Below, piece by piece: positions 15,723-18,519 of a stretch of 18,519 nt of DNA (its first letter is position 1; the number at the start of each line of letters is the position of its first letter). Source of the stretch: an uncultured Lachnospiraceae bacterium (GTDB lineage: Bacteria; Bacillota; Clostridia; Lachnospirales; Lachnospiraceae); NCBI GenBank assembly GCA_910579805.1, contig CAJTWM010000037.1:1-18519 (forward strand), read 5' to 3'. Below the pieces are notes generated by a model, which was not told the DNA's origin, made no database searches, and saw only the letters and a list, made by a program, of their open reading frames with translations. Position numbers and translations under genes: made by a program.

Positions 15723-16135
15723 TCCAAAATATACTTGGACACCACAAGATTCCTCCGGCAAAAAAATTCCCTTATATAAGATGAGAAATGCCTCCAAAGA
15801 CATTTCTCCGTCAAATATCGCCTTCCATTCCTGATAGGAAACTGCCCCTGAATGCAAATATTCACATTCAGGGGCAGACCGCCGCTTCTTTTTTCTTTTT
15901 CTTCTTTTTGGTATCGGATCCAACCCTATTTATACATATACCTCTCTGTTTCCAAAACTTAGTGGCATCCGTATAACCTTTGTCATTAGAAATACTGTAC
16001 ATTCTGCATTCGGATGAATAGCAATCAAATAAGACAATACTCCCATTAACTGCTGATCCAGCGCATTATTTCCCTCTGCACACTCCATCTGTCCCCAACA
16101 TTCTCCGTATCTATCAAATAATATTTTTTCTTCAT
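15687..16135 (-). pseudogene. Broken PIN/NYN-type nuclease-like gene behind the macro-domain gene
   Basis: The start is intact: ATG 16133-16135 overlaps the macro gene's stop as ATGA and begins MKKKYYLIDTENVGDRW, the hallmark N-terminus of NYN/PIN-like proteins (acidic residue D9). Directly after it the frame changes, and ECAEGNNALDQQLMGVLSYL follows in a different frame, so the segment expected between GDRW and this block (roughly 40 residues by family memory) has been lost. A second frame change occurs after NAECTVF: SNDKGYTDATKFWKQRG is read only if one T is restored. A third shift may lie in the CCCC run near 15871-15874, after which CEYLHSGAVSYQEWKAIFDG stays open to 15687. PIN/NYN domains cut RNA using clustered Asp residues. 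No full-length product can be made, so it is a pseudogene with two certain lesions. The exact 3' end is uncertain. Confidence 0.7.
15842..15877. repeat. Perfect 13-bp inverted repeat (hairpin)
   Basis: CTGCCCCTGAATG (15842-15854) and CATTCAGGGGCAG (15865-15877) are exact reverse complements around a 10-nt AT-rich loop. There is no U-tract on the plus side and only a TTT on the minus side, so it is a weak terminator at best. It lies inside the broken PIN-type gene, at the place where its third frame change is suspected. Confidence 0.65.
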
Positions 16136-16662
16136 TCCCATTCCTCATTTTCCAATATCTGCATGGCGGCCTCCTTATATGCCGCCTCTGTCTTATCATC
16201 AAACAGCGCCCACATGACCATATCAAATATCCCCTTATGTTCGGTTAAGTATTCTTTCACTGTACCGATTGCTATTTTTGCCGCCCTCTCTACCGGAAAA
16301 GCATAAATTCCCGTAGAGACGGACGGAAACGCAATCGTCCTGATTTGCTTCTTCCCCGCCAATTCCAAAGAATTATGATAACAGTCCATAAGCAGCTTGT
16401 CTTCATTATGACTGCCCCCATTCCACACCGGCCCCACAGTATGGATGACATATTCACACGGAAGCTTATATGCTTTCGTTATTTTAGCCTGCCCTGTTCT
16501 ACATCCGCCAAGCAGACGGCACTCCGACAGAAGTTCAGGCCCTGCCGCCCTATGAATCGCTCCATCCACACCTCCGCCGCCAAGAAGGCTGCTGTTTGCA
16601 GCGTTTACAATTGCCTCAACACAATCAAGTTTCGTAATGTCACCTTTTATTAATCTTATCAT
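16132..16662 (-). CDS. Macro-domain protein, probable O-acetyl-ADP-ribose deacetylase / ADP-ribosyl hydrolase
   Basis: This 176-residue protein is one macro domain of the YmdB type. Visible blocks are the GDITKLDCVEAIVNAANSSL start with the ADP-ribose-binding Asp and Asn-Ala-Ala-Asn, the glycine loop LLGGGGVDGAIHRAAG, GQAKITKAYKLP with IHTVGP, and PSVSTGIYAFP as the second phosphate-binding loop. Family members hydrolyse O-acetyl-ADP-ribose or remove ADP-ribose from proteins and nucleic acids in the cytoplasm. All ligand-contact motifs look intact and the length is normal. The chosen start is ATG 16660-16662, with GGGG 7 nt upstream and the conserved MIRLIKGDIT beginning immediately; upstream in-frame starts (ATG 16693-16695, TTG 16702-16704) lack ribosome sites. 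Its stop overlaps the start of the PIN/NYN-type gene, so the two formed a coupled pair. Confidence 0.93.
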   Translation of the reverse strand: MIRLIKGDITKLDCVEAIVNAANSSLLGGGGVDGAIHRAAGPELLSECRLLGGCRTGQAKITKAYKLPCEYVIHTVGPVWNGGSHNEDKLLMDCYHNSLELAGKKQIRTIAFPSVSTGIYAFPVERAAKIAIGTVKEYLTEHKGIFDMVMWALFDDKTEAAYKEAAMQILENEEWE

Positions 16663-16909
16663 TTTTATACCCCATGTCCGCTTTGGCAGACTCATTTTAT
16701 CCAAATGAAATAATCAAAATAATATTTGTAAAATTTTTCATCACTCGAACTCGGTGTGTTCTTTGTTGTTCTTAACTTCTTTTATTTAAATTTTGTGTAA
16801 ATACACGCTCTTTTTTACTTCAATTACATCATTTATTATGGCTTGCTGATTTTTTGTTGCCAAAATGTTGCCAATACACTTCCTTTTACAAGTATACTCT
16901 TCGTTATAT

Positions 16910-17248
16910 TTATTGGTCAAGCAACGTTATTCCCCATTTCTGTGTAATATAATCTTTTAGACATATAACTTTTATTTTAATAGCAGCATTGTCGCTATCA
17001 AGATAACATTTTTTGATATCCCCATCAATACCTGGAATAATATGAAGAATTCTCGTTTCATCTTCAACAGATGTCTTTAATAAACTTCCATCCTTGACCT
17101 TCGATGATAACTCCCAACACACAATATACCCCTCAAAATAGATGACTACGTCATACTTAACTTCAGGCATTGTTTCAAGGGATTGCTCAGCATACACATA
17201 TTTTTTTACATAATAATCTGCAGCTATTTCACCATATGTATCAAACAA
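16910..17248 (-). pseudogene. 3' fragment of an unrecognised gene next to the IS200-type element
   Basis: An AT-rich frame of about 113 codons ends at 16910 and opens only from a TTG next to the insertion sequence, with no ribosome site. The text (FDTYGEIAADYYVKKYVYAEQ, then YDVVIYFEGYIVCWELSSKV and IKVICLKDYITQKWG) has the look of a real soluble protein with alternating strands, but I recognise no family. The most economical reading is a gene whose 5' part was cut off by the insertion sequence; the GHKL-type fragment on the other side of the element has the same strand and might be its front part. However, the expected central ATPase motifs are missing between them, so DNA was also lost or the two are unrelated. 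Confidence 0.45.
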
Positions 17249-17259
17249 TTTAAGTTAGC

Positions 17260-17282
17260 AACCCCCATTTCAAATGGGGGTT
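17260..17282. repeat. Downstream-end subterminal hairpin of the IS200-type element
   Basis: AACCCCCATTT and AAATGGGGGTT are perfectly complementary around one base (folding loop TTCAA). It is followed inward by three more short GC-rich hairpins: ACCCC/GGGGT (17291-17303), CCGCC/GGCGG (17316-17328) and GCCTCC/GGAGGC (17355-17369). The last is just past the transposase stop and could also act as a terminator for plus-strand reads entering the element, as it is followed by TCTTTT. Confidence 0.7.
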
Positions 17283-17373
17283 TATTTATAACCCCTCCGG
17301 GGTCTGTTACTGGTTCCGCCAGAGGCGGGTTCGCAAGCACCATTAGTACTGGTTGCCTCCGGCGGAGGCTCTT

Positions 17374-17796
17374 TTACTTATTGCTTTCCTCCAGCTTATC
17401 GTTTTCCTCTTGTTCCCGAATATAATTTCGGATTGTTTCCTCATTCACATTTCCCACTGTTGCCACATAATATCCTCTTGCCCACAAATGCCGTTCTCCC
17501 CACTTTGTCCGCATCTCCGGGTGTCTGTCATAAAACATCAGTGCACTCTTCCCTTTCAGATATGACATGACTTCTGACACACTCATCTTAGGCGGTATTG
17601 CTACGTACATATGAATATGATCCACACATACCTTCCCTTCGATAAGCTGTATTCCCTTCATCTCACATAGCTTTTTGATGATCTCTACTAAGTCCTTTTT
17701 ATTACTTCCGTACATTACCTTTTTCCGGTACTTCGGAATAAACACTATATGATACGTGCAATTCCACCGTGTATGTTGTATACTTTGATTATCCAT
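17374..17796 (-). CDS. tnpA: IS200/IS605-family transposase TnpA (Y1 HUH)
   Basis: This 140-residue single-strand transposase has the HUH motif as H60-I61-H62 within VDHIHMYVAIPPK and the catalytic tyrosine Y125 within IRNYIREQE. Other family blocks are YHIVFIPKYRKK (15-26), SYLKGKSALM (78-87) and LWARGYYVATVG (104-115). Length and motifs are complete, so it is probably active. The enzyme cuts and rejoins single-stranded element ends at the hairpins described here. ATG 17794-17796 is preceded by GGAGG at 9 nt, and an extended -10 box (TGATATAAT, 17851-17843) lies about 50 nt upstream. Start and ribosome site are next to a hairpin that should hold expression low. Confidence 0.95.
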   Translation of the reverse strand: MDNQSIQHTRWNCTYHIVFIPKYRKKVMYGSNKKDLVEIIKKLCEMKGIQLIEGKVCVDHIHMYVAIPPKMSVSEVMSYLKGKSALMFYDRHPEMRTKWGERHLWARGYYVATVGNVNEETIRNYIREQEENDKLEESNK

Positions 17797-17805
17797 TCAT
17801 GGATA
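17790..17805 (-). promoter_or_regulatory. Start-codon hairpin of tnpA
   Basis: TATCCAT and ATGGATA are perfect complements around a 2-nt centre, and one arm contains the tnpA ATG. In mRNA this would bury the start codon beside the Shine-Dalgarno sequence. IS200 elements are known to limit transposase translation by such a 5' structure, so the role is likely, though the stem is short and must open a few pairs to form a loop. Confidence 0.5.
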
Positions 17806-17901
17806 CCTCCTTTGATTTTTGTCGTGGCTGCGAACCCACTTCATTATATCATTGGAGGTTTTTTCTGGTGCTCTAGGCAACGCTACTGCTTATTCCATTC
17901 T

Positions 17902-17918
17902 CCCCATCTCAGATGGGG
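17902..17918. repeat. Upstream-end subterminal hairpin of the IS200-type element
   Basis: CCCCATCT (17902-17909) and AGATGGGG (17911-17918) form an 8-bp palindrome that matches the downstream-end hairpin in sequence and in position relative to the element edge. It is the probable transposase binding site at the 5' end of the element. Confidence 0.7.
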
Positions 17919-17935
17919 GATTAAAATACGTTTTC

Positions 17936-18132
17936 ATTAACTCAATAACCAATTTATCTTGTCCTCTTATTTCACTTATTGTGATGATAATTTTGAATTC
18001 TGTTGCTCCTCAATCGTATGCATTATGCAATGCTTCTCGAAAAAGTTCCAACGGATCTCCAAAGTCACTTGCTATTTCCAAAAATTCTGCCGATTCATTT
18101 ACCTTTGGAATTATTTTTTCCCATTCCGCCAT
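17936..18132 (-). pseudogene. 5' fragment of a GHKL-type ATPase gene with an internal stop
   Basis: The start is sound: ATG 18130-18132 with GGAGG 5 nt upstream and an extended -10 promoter further up. Forty codons read MAEWEKIIPKVNESAEFLEI and so on to LFREALHNAYD, then TGA at 18010-18012. Beyond the stop the same frame continues GATEFKIIITISEIRGQDKL up to the insertion sequence. REALHNAYD followed by GATE is the N-box of GHKL ATPases (Hsp90, MutL and histidine kinase superfamily), with E33, N37 and D40 as ATP/Mg ligands. The stop is one base from TGG, so a nonsense mutation is likely. The rest of the ATPase domain (DxGxG and later boxes) is missing, cut by the IS200-type element. Confidence 0.65.
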
Positions 18133-18177
18133 TTTTTCCTCCGTTTCTCACACAGCTTCTGTATTTCTGCCCACCTA

Positions 18178-18186
18178 ATTATATCA
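18178..18186 (-). promoter_or_regulatory. Extended -10 promoter of the GHKL-type gene
   Basis: TGATATAAT on the minus strand (18186-18178) is a perfect TGn-extended -10 element, predicting a start near 18171 and a leader of about 39 nt to the ATG at 18132. The -35 region has no good match. It lies between the toxin-like gene's stop (18218) and the broken ATPase gene. Confidence 0.55.
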
Positions 18187-18217
18187 AAATTATTTTATGT
18201 GCCATAATTATACTTTT

Positions 18218-18519
18218 TTAATCCTTCAACCTTTCCCCAATATCAGATGCACTATATAATACTCTCATTACAATAACGCTCTCATTCTCAATCACATAGA
18301 AAACCGAATAATTATCTACCACCAACTGCCTTAACCCCATTGCCCGTTCTTGCTCCGATTCCATAAGTCTTACTTTTTCTGGAAACAGTTTTAGCTCCTC
18401 GATAGCTTTCGCAATCCGGTTATATTGTCCTATTGCATTTTCTGGTGCTTGGAGCTGTATCGCAATATAGTTATAGATTTCCTCCATATCCGCTAATGCC
18501 TTATCTGTGATCTGTACCT
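18218..18519 (-). CDS. RelE/ParE-family toxin (5' end beyond the window)
   Basis: The frame is open to the right edge and covers about 99 residues of a ParE/RelE-type fold: VQITDKALADMEEIYNYIA at the N-terminus (the start should lie just outside), a two-helix hairpin with APENAIGQYNRIAKAIEEL, then the beta strands MGLRQLVVDNYSVFYVIENE and VIVMRVLYSASD. The helix-hairpin followed by the strand block containing NYSVFYVI is the family signature. RelE members cut mRNA on the ribosome and ParE members poison gyrase; which applies cannot be decided here. A cognate antitoxin would be expected immediately upstream, outside the window. An ATG at 18485-18487 is internal, since the conserved part begins before it. 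Confidence 0.85.
   Translation of the reverse strand, partial: VQITDKALADMEEIYNYIAIQLQAPENAIGQYNRIAKAIEELKLFPEKVRLMESEQERAMGLRQLVVDNYSVFYVIENESVIVMRVLYSASDIGERLKD

Larger units (their letters stand above)
17253..17935 (-). mobile_element. IS200/IS605-family insertion sequence, tnpA only (IS200 type)
   Basis: A compact element of about 0.68 kb with a single transposase gene and no tnpB. The two ends carry matching subterminal palindromes: on the minus strand CCCCCATCTGAGATGGGG at the upstream end (17902-17918) and CCCCCATTTGAAATGGGGG at the downstream end (17262-17280). Such imperfect hairpins, not terminal inverted repeats, are what this family's transposase recognises as single-stranded DNA. 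No target duplication is expected. The boundaries are approximate to within about 10 nt. The element separates two fragments of minus-strand coding sequence. Confidence 0.85.

Noticed and set aside
15930..16148. Separate small gene downstream of the macro gene (product starting MRNGNEEKIL)
   Set aside because: Its middle part is the displaced-frame segment of the PIN/NYN-type gene; the proper start (MKKKYYLIDTENVG) is in another frame right at the macro stop.
16735..16765. T-arm-like sequence (GTTCGAGT on the minus strand) suggesting a tRNA end
   Set aside because: The flanking bases do not form a 5-bp stem, and no acceptor or anticodon arm can be found.
16855..16880. Tandem TGTTGCCAAAA-like repeat as a possible integrase 3' end or attachment site
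   Set aside because: Only two short copies, no integrase frame nearby and no matching second site in the window.
1..18519. CRISPR array, rRNA, tRNA or riboswitch
   Set aside because: I found no regularly spaced repeats and no conserved RNA cores on either strand by eye.

Overview
The window looks like a chromosome segment of an anaerobic Bacillota, most likely a Lachnospiraceae-type clostridium. This is inferred from strong GGAGG ribosome binding sites, tightly overlapping genes, the kinds of proteins present, and the mix of a GC-richer core with AT-rich accessory DNA. No species-level marker (rRNA, tRNA) is present. Almost all real genes are on the minus strand.

Left edge (1-942): the 3' end of an unrecognised plus-strand gene, a small Cro/CI-type regulator on the minus strand, and about 480 bases without a convincing gene. 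That stretch holds two large inverted repeats and then the terminator of the next gene. It looks like the end of a mobile or accessory segment abutting the core chromosome.

Core (943-15160): an EF-G-like GTPase with its own promoter and terminator (943-3153), then a seven-gene minus-strand operon of about 12 kb (15096 down to 3199). In order of transcription it encodes: a secreted/membrane-anchored protein with a GATase-like middle; an ABC ATPase; an ABC-2 permease; a membrane/coiled-coil protein with a long Gly/Asn/Ser-rich segment; a MoxR AAA+ ATPase; a DUF58 protein; and a 1530-residue membrane protein that appears to fuse a BatA-like protein to a VWA/GATase-like protein and carries three VWA domains. 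Genes overlap or lie 1 to about 45 nt apart, so they are probably co-expressed. The likely picture (inference) is a cell-envelope machine in which MoxR and DUF58 act on the VWA protein, linked to an ABC transporter. Its substrate is unknown.

Right part (15440-18519): an AT-rich graveyard of accessory genes. It holds a C-terminal fragment of an Rpn/PD-(D/E)XK-type protein, an intact macro-domain ADP-ribose hydrolase, and a PIN/NYN-type gene translationally coupled to it but broken by an internal deletion and one or two single-base frameshifts. Further right are an AT-rich gene fragment, a complete IS200-type insertion sequence, the 5' end of a GHKL-type ATPase gene with a nonsense codon, and a RelE/ParE-type toxin gene cut by the window edge.

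The points most worth a second look are the ABC-MoxR-DUF58-triple-VWA operon with its fused protein, the degenerate guanine-specificity motif of the EF-G-like GTPase, and the decayed macro-PIN pair.
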